A stretch of 64,000 bases of DNA from Gammaproteobacteria bacterium (GTDB lineage Bacteria; Pseudomonadota; Gammaproteobacteria; Pseudomonadales; Pseudohongiellaceae): assembly GCA_018661465.1 (NCBI GenBank), contig JABJIC010000037.1, forward strand, positions 16,088 to 80,087, read 5' to 3'. The translations under genes were made by a program, and so were the position numbers. The notes beneath the pieces were generated by a model. That model was not told the origin of the DNA. It did not search any database and was given only the letters and a program-made list of their open reading frames with translations. This document shows, one piece after another, positions 1 to 9,388 of this stretch (its first letter is position 1; every line of letters starts with the position of its first letter).

Positions 1-307
1 GAGGCAGTATGAGTTTTCCTCCCGTAACAAGAGTGCCACTACCTTCGAGGATTCTATAGATTTCTACACTCCATGGATGGAGAACAGCGTATTGAAGTAC
101 TGAACTGCTCCGACGTCGCACAGAGATTCCCGGCGAAATACTTACTGAGGATCCTCCGGCGGATGCGCCAGCGGATTCAGCTTGATCCAATTCCGCTACA
201 ACCTCTGCGGAAGGTTTATATATAGCTGGGGGCGCGCCGGGGCTTTGGGCCAGTGAACTTACAGCGAACAGAGAAGCAGCGATAAATGTAAGTGCATGAA
301 TCTTCAT
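1..307 (-). CDS. Secreted cupin-like protein, C-terminus beyond the window edge
   Basis: An open frame runs leftward from ATG at 307 to the window edge, giving about 102 residues of an incomplete protein. It starts with a clear signal peptide (MKIH, hydrophobic core, cleavage near SLAQ) followed by an Ala/Ser/Gly-rich stretch and then a beta-strand motif ILEGSGTLVTGG. The secreted cupin at 18279-18806 has the matching motif MLKGAATLVTGG, so the two are probably paralogues of one RmlC/cupin-fold family. An AAGGA ribosome-binding site precedes the ATG. The start lies 27 nt after the stop of mmsA on the same strand, so it may be the last gene of that transcript. The substrate is unknown and the active-site half is not visible. 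Confidence 0.7.
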   Translation of the reverse strand, partial: MKIHALTFIAASLFAVSSLAQSPGAPPAIYKPSAEVVAELDQAESAGASAGGSSVSISPGISVRRRSSSVLQYAVLHPWSVEIYRILEGSGTLVTGGKLILP

Positions 308-334
308 AAGTGAATCCTTGTGAGGTAGGGGGTG

Positions 335-1831
335 TTACTTCATTAATGGCATTGAAAAATCGGTTCCAGCTCGAATTCCAGTTGGCCAGCGGCCAGTAAT
401 TGTTTTCATTCGGGTATAAAATCTTACTCCATCAGGGCCGTGAACATTAAGAGGCCCAAATATTGATCGCTTCCAACCACCAAAGCTGTGAAAAGCCATG
501 GGAACTGGGATGGGAACATTTACTCCCACCATTCCGACCTGAATACTATGGGTAAATTGTCGAGCGCAGTCTCCATCGCGGGTAAAAATGGCTGTGCCGT
601 TTCCGTATTGATGATTGTTGATTAACTCACAGCCGCTCTCGAAGTCAGGGACTCGAACAACGCAAAGAACTGGTCCGAATATCTCATCTTGATAAATGCT
701 CATATCAGATTTCACATGGTCGAATAGGCAGCCGCCTACAAAAAACCCGGATTCGTGATCAATGACGGCTATATCGCGGCCATCAACCATCAAGGTGGCT
801 CCTTCATCGATGCCTTGTTTAACATAAGACAAAACCCTATTGAGATGTTCGCTCGAAATCAGCGGGCCCATTTCAGCATCGGCATCGGTGCCTGGACGTA
901 CTACAAGGGTTTCTACTCGGGGCTTCAATTTGGCGATGAGTTGATCTGCTACATCATCTCCTACACAGACAGCAACAGAGATGGCCATGCAGCGTTCACC
1001 TGCGGAACCATATGCGGCTCCCATTAATGCATCGGCCGCCTGATCTAGGTCAGCGTCTTGCATTATCATCATATGATTTTTTGCTCCGCCTAAAGCCTGA
1101 GCGCGTTTGCCGTATTTGCTGGCGGTCGAATAAACATACTCGGCAATGGGCGTTGATCCGACGAAGCTAATTGCTTCTACGTCATCGTGGGAGAGAAGCG
1201 TATCAACTGCCACTTTGTCACCATTGACTACATTGAAGACGCCGTCCGGTAATCCAGCCTCGCTTAGAAGTTCAGCGATTAGTAGTGCGGCAGAAGGGTC
1301 TTTTTCTGATGGTTTTAGAATAAAAGTATTTCCGCAACACAAAGCGACTGGAAACATCCACATTGGAACCATGGCAGGGAAATTAAAGGGAGTAATTCCT
1401 GCAACCACACCTAAAGGCTGCATCTCTGACCATGAATCAACACCGGCTCCAACATTTTTTGAATGCTCCCCTTTTAGTAAGTGGGGTATGCCGCAAGCAA
1501 ATTCCACCACTTCAAGTCCTCGGCTAAGCTCTCCCCCAGCATCGCTTAGCACCTTGCCGTGTTCGCCGCATATCATAGCTTCGAATTTTTCTCGATTGGC
1601 CTGAACCAGCTCCTTGAATTTGAACATGACACGAGCGCGATTCAACGCCGTGGTGGCAGACCATGCAGGAAAAGCCGCCTTGGCCGCAGAAATTGCCGCT
1701 ATGACTTCCTCCGGATTCGCCAAATCCACAGATGCGGTTTGCTCTCCACTGGCGGGATTGAAAACAGGCGATTGATTGCCGCTTGTTCCTTCGACGATGC
1801 GGCCATCAATATAATGTGAAATGTTTCTCAT
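335..1831 (-). CDS. mmsA: CoA-acylating (methyl)malonate-semialdehyde dehydrogenase
   Basis: This is a 498-residue aldehyde dehydrogenase of the MmsA/IolA group, which oxidises methylmalonate or malonate semialdehyde with NAD+ and CoA to propionyl-CoA or acetyl-CoA plus CO2. Visible hallmarks are the TPFNFPAMVPMWMFP segment (residues 147-161), the FVGSTP nucleotide-loop motif (223-228) and the catalytic Cys281 in AGERCMA, which is typical of the CoA-dependent subfamily. The length is normal. AGGA lies about 8 nt before the ATG. It sits 29 nt downstream of a class III omega-aminotransferase on the same strand, the usual pairing for beta-alanine or beta-aminoisobutyrate breakdown. The family assignment is firm; the physiological substrate is inferred. 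Confidence 0.93.
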   Translation of the reverse strand: MRNISHYIDGRIVEGTSGNQSPVFNPASGEQTASVDLANPEEVIAAISAAKAAFPAWSATTALNRARVMFKFKELVQANREKFEAMICGEHGKVLSDAGGELSRGLEVVEFACGIPHLLKGEHSKNVGAGVDSWSEMQPLGVVAGITPFNFPAMVPMWMFPVALCCGNTFILKPSEKDPSAALLIAELLSEAGLPDGVFNVVNGDKVAVDTLLSHDDVEAISFVGSTPIAEYVYSTASKYGKRAQALGGAKNHMMIMQDADLDQAADALMGAAYGSAGERCMAISVAVCVGDDVADQLIAKLKPRVETLVVRPGTDADAEMGPLISSEHLNRVLSYVKQGIDEGATLMVDGRDIAVIDHESGFFVGGCLFDHVKSDMSIYQDEIFGPVLCVVRVPDFESGCELINNHQYGNGTAIFTRDGDCARQFTHSIQVGMVGVNVPIPVPMAFHSFGGWKRSIFGPLNVHGPDGVRFYTRMKTITGRWPTGIRAGTDFSMPLMK

Positions 1832-1860
1832 CTAGAACGTCCTGTGATTGATGAATACTG

Positions 1861-3198
1861 CTAATCCGTTTCTTTTATAACTCTCGTCAAAGTATCGAAT
1901 ATAAAATCTATTTGTGCTTTTTCGATAATAAGAGGTGGGCTCAGTGCAATCACATCTCCTGATGCTCGAATTAATAAGCCTTCATCATGAAAGCACCGCG
2001 TGAACACATCATATCCCCGGATTCCTTGGTTATCGCCTCTAGGCGATAGTTCAATAGCCGCAATAAGACCTTCATTGCGAATATCGACCACATGGGGAAG
2101 GCCTTTCAGTTTGTGAACGGCATCTTCCCAATAACCTTCAAGATCCAGAGAGCGCTCGAAAAGCTTATCTTCCTGATAGATATCAAGGGTAGCCAAGGCA
2201 GCTGCAGCCGCGACCGGATGCCCGGAATAAGTATAGCCGTGAAAGAGCTCAATACTTTGCGTGTTATCTTGCATGAAAGCATCGTAGATTGAGTCCTTAA
2301 CGAAAACTGCGCCCATAGGAATAGCGCCACTAGTTAGTCCTTTGGCGGTTGTTATGATGTCTGGTGTAACGCCGTAGCGCTGCGAAGCGAATGCACTTCC
2401 TACCCTACCGAATGCGGTGATGACTTCGTCGAATATCAGCAATATTCCATGCTGATCACAGATATCCCTGAGCCTCTGTAAATATCCTTTAGGAGGCATT
2501 ATGACGCCGCCAGAACAGGCAATAGGTTCAACAATTAAGGCAGCGATAGTCGATGGGTCATGTAGCTGACAAAGTTTTTCCAAGTCTTCTGCGAACTCCA
2601 CACCATGCTCCGGTAAGCCACGACTGAAACTGTTACGAGCGGGGTCGTGGGTGTGGCGAATGTGGTCGACATTGGGTAATAGCTGACCAAAATTTTCTCG
2701 ATTCTTCGGGATGCCACCAACGGATGTGCCGCCAAAACCTGTGCCGTGGTACCCCTTCTCTCGCCCAATAAGAAAATTTCTCTTGTTGTCGCCTCTCGCT
2801 TGATGATAAGCCAGCGCGATCTTCAAGGCAGAATCAACTGACTCAGATCCTGAGTTAGTAAAGAAGATTTTGTTTAGATCCCCCGGAGAAATTTCGCCGA
2901 GTCGCTCTGCCAGTAGATAGGCGTTAGGGTGCCCAACTTGAAATGTCGGGGCGAATTCCATTTTTTCAATTTGGTTTTTTACAGCTTCGATAATTTTTTC
3001 CCGGCCATGTCCTGCGTTGCAACACCATAAGCCTGAGGTGCCATCCAGAATTTTCTGGCCCTTGTCTGATTCGTAAAACATACCCTTGGACTTAGTCAGG
3101 ATTTTTGGTTCAGACTTAAATCTCTGATTGGATGTAAAGGGCATCCAGAATTCATTCAGATTTTCCGCGGAGGGAGATGATTTCTCGTTATTGCTCAT
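1861..3198 (-). CDS. Class III omega-amino acid:pyruvate aminotransferase
   Basis: A 445-residue PLP-dependent aminotransferase of subgroup III. Visible motifs are the phosphate-binding TNSGSESVDSALK (114-126), Asp257 in LIFDEVITAFGR, which contacts the PLP ring nitrogen, and the Schiff-base Lys286 in ITTAKGLTSGAIPMGAV. The latter motif closely resembles beta-alanine:pyruvate transaminases. Such enzymes convert beta-alanine or similar omega-amino compounds to semialdehydes, which the adjacent MmsA would oxidise. It is the first gene of a leftward operon and is divergent from the FAD oxidoreductase at 3321. Taurine or putrescine-type substrates are possible alternatives. Confidence 0.88.
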   Translation of the reverse strand: MSNNEKSSPSAENLNEFWMPFTSNQRFKSEPKILTKSKGMFYESDKGQKILDGTSGLWCCNAGHGREKIIEAVKNQIEKMEFAPTFQVGHPNAYLLAERLGEISPGDLNKIFFTNSGSESVDSALKIALAYHQARGDNKRNFLIGREKGYHGTGFGGTSVGGIPKNRENFGQLLPNVDHIRHTHDPARNSFSRGLPEHGVEFAEDLEKLCQLHDPSTIAALIVEPIACSGGVIMPPKGYLQRLRDICDQHGILLIFDEVITAFGRVGSAFASQRYGVTPDIITTAKGLTSGAIPMGAVFVKDSIYDAFMQDNTQSIELFHGYTYSGHPVAAAAALATLDIYQEDKLFERSLDLEGYWEDAVHKLKGLPHVVDIRNEGLIAAIELSPRGDNQGIRGYDVFTRCFHDEGLLIRASGDVIALSPPLIIEKAQIDFIFDTLTRVIKETD

Positions 3199-3239
3199 CG
3201 GCAGGCCTTATTATTGTGTTTTCTGAGGAAATGCTAATT

Positions 3240-3254
3240 ATAATTTCGAATTAT
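3240..3254. promoter_or_regulatory. Short inverted repeat in divergent promoter region
   Basis: The arms ATAATT and AATTAT flank the spacer TCG within the 122-nt gap between the divergent aminotransferase and FAD oxidoreductase genes. The position suits an operator controlling both transcripts. The site is AT-rich and short, so chance occurrence is possible. No regulator gene lies next to it. Confidence 0.25.
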
Positions 3255-3320
3255 GTCTATAAGTCTCCCATATATGTTTAATATATCTACCTTAATTTTC
3301 CTGAGATTCAGTTTCAATCA

Positions 3321-4937
3321 ATGAAGAAGTACGACGCAATAGTTATCGGAGCCGGGCACAACGGCCTGACCAATGCTGCATATCTGGCAAAAGCAGGGCT
3401 GGATGTACTGGTTCTTGAAAAGAATAGCTATATCGGTGGTGCTACCGTCAGCCGTGAATTACATCAGGACTGGAAATACTCAAACTGCTCCTATGTGTGC
3501 AGTTTGCTGCGGCCAGAGATATCTCGAGATCTGGAACTGCCGCGACACGGCCTCCAGATAGTCCCTTATGGCGGCAGTGTCACCTTCTGTAAGAATGGCG
3601 ATTACTTTGGTGCATATCCGGATAAGGACAGGAAATACAGAGAGATAGCGCGGCATTCCCTGCGAGATGCCAATGCGTACGATCGCTACAAAACAGATGT
3701 GATGAAGCAAACCCGTCTTATTCGACCATTTTTACTGAGAACACCTCCCGACCCGACTTCACTCAAACCCCGCGACCTGAAAGAAATGAGGCTGCTGGCT
3801 AAAGCCTTCGCGGAGATGGGAGAAGAAGGGCTGAACGATACGCTTCGATTTTGGACCATGAGTATTGCTGATTTTCTCAATGAGTATTTCGAATCGGATG
3901 TTATCAAGGCTCACTTGGCGGGAAGTGGCATTATCGGCACAGCATTGGGAGTCTACTCACCGGGTACCGCCTATGTCTTATTGCACCACTACATGGGGGA
4001 TGTTGATGGAACCGCTGGAGCCTGGGGATTCGCTAGGGGTGGAATGGGAGCAGTAGCCGATGCTTTGGCGGCTTCCTATCAATCCTATGGTGGTGAAATA
4101 GCTTGTGATTCTGAAGTGCAGCAAATCATTGTCCGCAATGGCAAGGTTGCCGGTGTGGCATTGGCGAATGGAGATGAGCATTACGCTGATATCGTTGTTT
4201 CCAATCTGGACCCTAAACGCACCTTTCTAAAAATTATGGATGAGAATGACCTGCCAGAGGACGTAGTACGTAAGGCTAAGAACTTTAAGATCCGTGGATC
4301 CTCAGGGAAGTTGAACATAGCACTGGATGGCCTGCCAACATTTAATGGAATTCCAAAAAACAGTCCCTTAATGCATACAGATATGCATGTACTCGATTCA
4401 CTCGAGAGGATGGAGCGCGCCTACGATGACTGGAAAAATGAATCATGGTCGTCTGATCCCTATGTAGACATGCTTATCCCATCTCAAATAGATCCGACAA
4501 TGGCTCCACCGGGTAAACATATGATGTCGGTATTTGTTCAATATGCTCCTCCGAAGATAGATGGACGGGATTGGACGGATGATGATCGAGATGCTTTTGG
4601 TAAAACTGTGATTGACCAGATTTCGAATTACAGCCCGGATTTCAAGGATTTGATTCTACATTGTGAAGTTCGCACACCCAGGGAAATCGAGAATGAAGTT
4701 GGTTTAACTGAAGGTAATATTTTCATGGGGGAGCTGACTTTTGATCAGCTACTCTTTAATCGGCCATTCCCCGGCTACGCTCAATATCGAGGCCCGGTGA
4801 GAGGGATGTATATGTGTAGTTCCGGAACTCACCCCGGTGGGGGAGTAATGGCAGCTCCGGGTGCTAACGCAGCGCGGGAAATCCTGAGGGATTTACGGCG
4901 TGGTAATACTGTTCCGGAGGGCTACGATGATGACTAG
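3321..4937 (+). CDS. PYROXD2/phytoene desaturase-like FAD oxidoreductase, copy 1
   Basis: A 538-residue FAD-dependent amine-oxidase-fold protein. The N-terminal dinucleotide-binding motif is G10-A-G12-H-N-G15 followed by a Glu-containing second strand (VLVLEKNSYIGG). The C-terminal FAD segment contains GMYMCSSGTHPGGGVMAAPG. This architecture is that of the COG1233/PYROXD2 family, related to carotenoid desaturases but usually found outside carotenoid clusters. It shares extensive similarity with the next gene (GHNGL, VVSNLDPK/VVSNVDPK, HPGGGVM), so the two are tandem paralogues and could act as a pair. The reaction is unknown; oxidation of an amine or of a C-C bond is possible. Confidence 0.88.
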   Translation: MKKYDAIVIGAGHNGLTNAAYLAKAGLDVLVLEKNSYIGGATVSRELHQDWKYSNCSYVCSLLRPEISRDLELPRHGLQIVPYGGSVTFCKNGDYFGAYPDKDRKYREIARHSLRDANAYDRYKTDVMKQTRLIRPFLLRTPPDPTSLKPRDLKEMRLLAKAFAEMGEEGLNDTLRFWTMSIADFLNEYFESDVIKAHLAGSGIIGTALGVYSPGTAYVLLHHYMGDVDGTAGAWGFARGGMGAVADALAASYQSYGGEIACDSEVQQIIVRNGKVAGVALANGDEHYADIVVSNLDPKRTFLKIMDENDLPEDVVRKAKNFKIRGSSGKLNIALDGLPTFNGIPKNSPLMHTDMHVLDSLERMERAYDDWKNESWSSDPYVDMLIPSQIDPTMAPPGKHMMSVFVQYAPPKIDGRDWTDDDRDAFGKTVIDQISNYSPDFKDLILHCEVRTPREIENEVGLTEGNIFMGELTFDQLLFNRPFPGYAQYRGPVRGMYMCSSGTHPGGGVMAAPGANAAREILRDLRRGNTVPEGYDDD

Positions 4938-6507
4938 CCGGAACGAGGAGATAGATGTAATTGTTGTGGGTGGGGGGCACAATGGTTTGGTTTGTGCAAA
5001 CTATCTGGCACGGTCCGGTCGTAGCGTACTTGTTCTTGAAGCTAACGACAGTTTTGGTGGAGCAGCGTCTACTTTGGAGTTCGCGGATAATTTTAGGGTG
5101 TCAGCTTGTGCTCACTGGTTGAATCAGCTCAATCCCAAAGTACTGGCTGAGCTAGATCTTGAAAACCATGGCTTGAAACTGGCGGCGAGAGACCTCAATA
5201 CAATTTCATTGGCAAAAGATGGAAATCATCTCACTCTGAGAAGTGATGGCATTGAAGGTGTAGCAGTTTCGGAACTTGATCGAATTGCATATCTTAGGTT
5301 CAACTCTCAAATGCTTAAATTTGCGGAACTGTTGGCAAAGGTATTCGAGCGTCGTCCGCCGAAGATTATTGATGGTGATTTTGGGGATCGTATCAGCCTG
5401 GTCAAATTGGCTGTGGGAATGAAAATGCTTGGCAAGGAAGATATGCGAGACCTTCTTCGCCTTGTACTCATCAACATCTACGACGTAATGGAAGAAAATT
5501 TTGAAAGTGAGCAACTGAAAGCTGCTATCAGTATTGATAGCGTTCTGGGTGCCCATATGGGCCCGAGGTCTCCTAACACAGTGTTCACCTACCTATATCA
5601 CAAGTTAGGAGAAGTATATGGCTATAAAGGACCGGCCGTTGTAGAAGGAGGAATGGGTTCGCTGGGCGAGGCTTTGGCATCTTCTGCACAGGCAAGTGGT
5701 GTCAAACTTCGTTGCGCCAGCAAGGTAGAAAAAATAGAAGTCGATGTGGATCAGGTTGCTGGAGTAACACTCACTGATGGAGAGTTTATTCCATGTAATA
5801 CAGTTGTTTCCAACGTAGACCCAAAGGCAACTTTCGAGAACCTGGTTGGTTTTAATAATATAGAAACCGGAGTAGTTCGAAGAGTCTCCAATCTACGTAT
5901 GCAAGGAAACGCAGCTAAGCTACATCTTGCCCTTAGTGCAGTACCTCAATTTACAGGGTTAGATGATGCTCAATTGGGGCAGCGACTGATAATTTCTCCG
6001 AATATGAAGCAGATCGATCAGGCATTTAATTCAGCGAAGTATGGGGAGTTTTCAGGCGAGACTATAATGGATGTAAGCATTCCTTCCTTACACGATAGCA
6101 CTTTGGCGCCAGAGGGTAGTCATGTTCTTTCAGCCATAGTTCAATATGCTCCTTACAATTTGAAGCAAGGATGGAGTCAGCAAGCCAGAGACTCTTTCAT
6201 GAGTTTGATAGTTGAGCAGTTGGAACAATATGCGCCTGGTATTGGAGAGCTGATTGTGGAGAAACAATTGCTAACCCCGGTGGATCTGTCAGAGAAATTC
6301 AATCTAACAGGAGGGCATTGGCACCATGGTGAGATCAGTGTCGACCAGATAATGATGATGCGGCCGTTCCCTGGCGCTTCCCAATATGCCACTTCTGTCG
6401 ATGGCTTGTATCTGTGCGGAGCTGGCAGTCATCCTGGTGGTGGCGTAATGGGGCTTGCCGGTCGCAATGCAGCTAGAGAGATTGCTAAACGGCAGGCTAA
6501 GCGATGA
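4927..6507 (+). CDS. PYROXD2/phytoene desaturase-like FAD oxidoreductase, copy 2
   Basis: This gene encodes a 526-residue paralogue of the preceding one. It has the VVGGGHNGLVCANYLARSG nucleotide-binding motif, VVSNVDPKATF in the middle and GLYLCGAGSHPGGGVMGLAG near the C-terminus. I place the start at ATG 4927 (or the adjacent ATG 4930): GGAGG at 4916-4920 is correctly spaced, while an upstream in-frame GTG at 4900 has no such site and lies inside the previous gene. The start overlaps the stop of copy 1 (TAG at 4935-4937), which indicates translational coupling. Its own stop overlaps the ATG of the next gene. Catalytic role unknown. Confidence 0.88.
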   Translation: MMTSRNEEIDVIVVGGGHNGLVCANYLARSGRSVLVLEANDSFGGAASTLEFADNFRVSACAHWLNQLNPKVLAELDLENHGLKLAARDLNTISLAKDGNHLTLRSDGIEGVAVSELDRIAYLRFNSQMLKFAELLAKVFERRPPKIIDGDFGDRISLVKLAVGMKMLGKEDMRDLLRLVLINIYDVMEENFESEQLKAAISIDSVLGAHMGPRSPNTVFTYLYHKLGEVYGYKGPAVVEGGMGSLGEALASSAQASGVKLRCASKVEKIEVDVDQVAGVTLTDGEFIPCNTVVSNVDPKATFENLVGFNNIETGVVRRVSNLRMQGNAAKLHLALSAVPQFTGLDDAQLGQRLIISPNMKQIDQAFNSAKYGEFSGETIMDVSIPSLHDSTLAPEGSHVLSAIVQYAPYNLKQGWSQQARDSFMSLIVEQLEQYAPGIGELIVEKQLLTPVDLSEKFNLTGGHWHHGEISVDQIMMMRPFPGASQYATSVDGLYLCGAGSHPGGGVMGLAGRNAAREIAKRQAKR

Positions 6508-7685
6508 TCCAACACAATGAATCCATGATGCTGCAGACTCCTTTTCATTCAAGAGTTGCAGCAGCCTGCGAAACCAATAAGTGGGATAACTGGAAAGGCT
6601 ATACAACTCCTAACAGTTACACGGAATTGGAGCAGGAGTATTTCGCAATTCGTAATAGTGCTGGCGTATTCGATCTTTCACCGATGACCAAATACCGAAT
6701 CAGCGGGCCGGACTCTGAAGCCTTTCTCAATAGATTAGTAACTCGAGATGTACGTAAGTTGGAGGTGGGTAGAGTCGCCTATAGCGTCTGGTGTAATGAG
6801 GCGGGTCAGGTTATGGATGATGGAACAATCTTCCATTTAGCAAAGAATGATTACCGGCTCTGTGCCTATACCAGGATGATGGATTGGATGATGTGGTCAG
6901 CATTGGGCTTCGATGTTCGAATCGAAGATGAAACCGCTGAAGTTGCAGCGCTCGCAATACAGGGGCCCACTTCCTGTTCCGTTCTAAAAGCGCTGGGTTT
7001 AAAAGAGCTTGAAACACTTCGACCATTTGGTATTCGAGAGTATCCCTTCGAGCAAGTGACGTTAACGGTAAGCCGGACTGGATTTACAGGAGATCTAGGC
7101 TACGAATTGTGGATAGACCCAGCGAAGGCAGAAGCTCTTTGGGATCAACTCTTCGCCAGCGGCAAGGACTTTGGGATTCTGCCAATAGGAGGTGCCGCAC
7201 TCGAGCTGGCCAGGGTGGAGGCGGGATTTTTACAAGCGGGCGTGGATTTCGTGCCAGCGGAAGACGCTGTGCGTCAGGGTCGAACTCGGTCTCCATTCGA
7301 GTTGGGGCTGGATTGGCTTGTTAGTTTCGACAAGCCTGTGTTCAATGGTCGCCGCGCTTTACAGGAAGAGAAGAAAAAGGGCTCTCGGTACTGCTTTGTC
7401 TATCTGGACGTAGAAGGGAATAAGCCGGCCGAACATTCCTTTATTTTAAAAAACAAGAAAGAAGTGGGGACTGTGACCTCTGCAGCTTGGTGCCCAACAG
7501 CAAAATCCAATATTGCATTTGCCCAGATCGATGCCGCCTATGGAAATATCGGTGAAGAGCTTGTAGCAGAAATCTATTATCAGCGTGAGTTGAAATGGAC
7601 AAAAGTATTGGCGAAATGCACGGTAATTGAAAATGTAGTTTTTAGTCCTCCACGAAGAAGACAAACTCCCGCTGTGAGTTTTTAA
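6504..7685 (+). CDS. GcvT-fold aminomethyltransferase/demethylase-like protein
   Basis: A 393-residue protein with the folate-binding GcvT fold. The N-terminal part includes AGVFDLSPMTKYRISGPDSEAFLNRL (family signature around residues 50-75). The middle has SRTGFTGDLGYELW, typical of T-protein/DmdA relatives, and the C-terminal barrel begins near residue 290. True glycine-cleavage T proteins are about 360 residues and sit with gcvH and gcvP, which are absent here. A tetrahydrofolate-linked demethylase or aminomethyltransferase acting on the locus substrate is therefore more likely. The ATG overlaps the previous stop by 4 nt (ATGA), so it is translationally coupled to the FAD oxidoreductase pair. 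Confidence 0.85.
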   Translation: MIQHNESMMLQTPFHSRVAAACETNKWDNWKGYTTPNSYTELEQEYFAIRNSAGVFDLSPMTKYRISGPDSEAFLNRLVTRDVRKLEVGRVAYSVWCNEAGQVMDDGTIFHLAKNDYRLCAYTRMMDWMMWSALGFDVRIEDETAEVAALAIQGPTSCSVLKALGLKELETLRPFGIREYPFEQVTLTVSRTGFTGDLGYELWIDPAKAEALWDQLFASGKDFGILPIGGAALELARVEAGFLQAGVDFVPAEDAVRQGRTRSPFELGLDWLVSFDKPVFNGRRALQEEKKKGSRYCFVYLDVEGNKPAEHSFILKNKKEVGTVTSAAWCPTAKSNIAFAQIDAAYGNIGEELVAEIYYQRELKWTKVLAKCTVIENVVFSPPRRRQTPAVSF

Positions 7686-7717
7686 GACCTTGATTTTGAC
7701 TATGGTTAAATTTTTTT

Positions 7718-9193
7718 GTGAGTAACGAAGCGATAATTCTGCTTGGCGTAGGCTTTTACTTATTAGTAATGCTCGTCATTGGTTTTTACGCCAGTAAGCG
7801 AGCTGGTACCTCGTCAACGGAATTTATGGTTGCCGGACGAAATATGCCGGTGATGCTCTGCAGCATGACCATCGTAGCTACCTGGTTTGGTGGTGGAAGC
7901 ATGATGGGGGGAGCGGGAGCTTCTTACCAAGGGGGCTTGTTGGCTGTGGTCGCAGATCCGTTTGGTGCCGCTTTGTGCCTACTTCTTGTTGGGTTCTTCT
8001 TCGTACGAATTTTCAGAAGACTTCGCCTGTTAACGGTAATCGATTTTTTTGAGAATCGATATGGCAAAACAGCAGCGACAATAGCAGCTATCGGTTCAAT
8101 TTCATCTAATATTGGTTGGACCGGTGGTTTGCTCGTAGCTTTTGGCGTTATTTTTCAATCCCTCACTAATATACCTTTGGAAATAGGGATACTGGGTGGC
8201 GCGCTTGTGGTTTTCATCTACACCTGTGTAGGTGGAATGTGGGCAGTTGCGATGACGGATTTTGTGCAAATAATTATCATCGTAATTGGATTGCTTTGCC
8301 TGCTAGTCGTAGTGTTAATAGATGTTGGCGGCTGGGCAAATATCACGCCTCATCTTGCAGACAATAGTTTTAGTCTAATGCCGGAGGATGGGGATGCTGC
8401 TGTTTGGTTGAATTATTTTCGGGCCTGGGTGATTTTTGGTCTTGCCGATGTGTCAGCGCAAACCTTGATGCAGCGTGCTTCGTCCGCAAGAACAGAACAG
8501 GTCGCTCAAAATTCTTTTTATATAGCCGGTGTGGCACATCTCATCATTGGTTTGATACCGGTGATGCTCGGAATTATCGCCAGTGTCACTATGTTGGGGA
8601 TTACATCGCCGGAAACTATAATTCCGGAACTCGCACTGGCTCACCTACATCCTGTTGCTATCGCTATTTTCGTAGGAGCGCTTCTCGCGGCGATAATGAG
8701 CAGCGCAGACAGCGCCTTATTGGCAGCGGCCAGCGTCTTCAGTGTCAATATATTGCCTTTATTCAAGAATCAGATATCAGATCGTGAAAGGCTTCTAGCA
8801 ACTAGAATCGCCATACCAGTTCTAGGAACCATCGCAATTTATGTCGCCATTCGCGTACAACTTGTCTACGAGCTAATTCTGGATGCCAATTCGGTAATTT
8901 TAGTCTGTGTTACCGTGCCGTTTATTCTTGGAATATGGTGGCCCAAGGCCAATCGAGCCGCTGCCTTGAGTTCAATGCTGGGTGGGTTTCTAGTGTGGTT
9001 GATTACAGTTTTAATTGCTCCTGATTTCCCTGGAGACCTGTTGGGTTTAGTAGCTGGTCTTATGGTTTTTCTTAGTGTTGGGATTTTTACTCAGCAACTA
9101 GATCCCCCAAGACCGCTGCGAAATGGAGAAGGCGAAGAAGTTGAATTCGGGGACAGGCTAGGTGTTTTACCTCTCTTCAGGGCAGCTGATTAG
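7718..9193 (+). CDS. Sodium:solute symporter (SSS family)
   Basis: A 491-residue, highly hydrophobic protein with about 13 membrane segments. It carries SSS hallmarks: an N-terminal LGVGFYLLVMLVIGFYASKR segment, FMVAGRNMPVMLC, WFGGGSMMGGAGASYQGG near residues 55-75, and the conserved ALLAAIMSSADSALLAAASV region around residue 325 that contributes to the sodium site. Translation begins at GTG 7718; the only nearby ATG (7702) runs into a stop. It lies 32 nt after the GcvT-like gene and is probably the uptake system for the compound degraded by this cluster. The substrate cannot be read from the sequence. Confidence 0.9.
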   Translation: MSNEAIILLGVGFYLLVMLVIGFYASKRAGTSSTEFMVAGRNMPVMLCSMTIVATWFGGGSMMGGAGASYQGGLLAVVADPFGAALCLLLVGFFFVRIFRRLRLLTVIDFFENRYGKTAATIAAIGSISSNIGWTGGLLVAFGVIFQSLTNIPLEIGILGGALVVFIYTCVGGMWAVAMTDFVQIIIIVIGLLCLLVVVLIDVGGWANITPHLADNSFSLMPEDGDAAVWLNYFRAWVIFGLADVSAQTLMQRASSARTEQVAQNSFYIAGVAHLIIGLIPVMLGIIASVTMLGITSPETIIPELALAHLHPVAIAIFVGALLAAIMSSADSALLAAASVFSVNILPLFKNQISDRERLLATRIAIPVLGTIAIYVAIRVQLVYELILDANSVILVCVTVPFILGIWWPKANRAAALSSMLGGFLVWLITVLIAPDFPGDLLGLVAGLMVFLSVGIFTQQLDPPRPLRNGEGEEVEFGDRLGVLPLFRAAD

Positions 9194-9388
9194 GGTTTTC
9201 GCTGCAATATGGCTTGGTTCAATTCCCATATAGGCTGTTTCACCAGTGGACTCTGGAAGCGATAGCTTTTATGCTTTCCTTCTCTTCCGCCTATAGAACT
9301 TGGCGGCGATGTGAACGAATACAGAATTTCTAACAGCTACCTACTGATAGCTAACAACAAAAAACAAAAATCTAGAGAGAGCTAAGCT

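Noticed and set aside
3321..6507. Carotenoid biosynthesis (crtI) assignment for the two desaturase-like proteins
   Set aside because: No crtB, crtE or crtY genes are near, and the neighbours are amino-compound catabolic genes.
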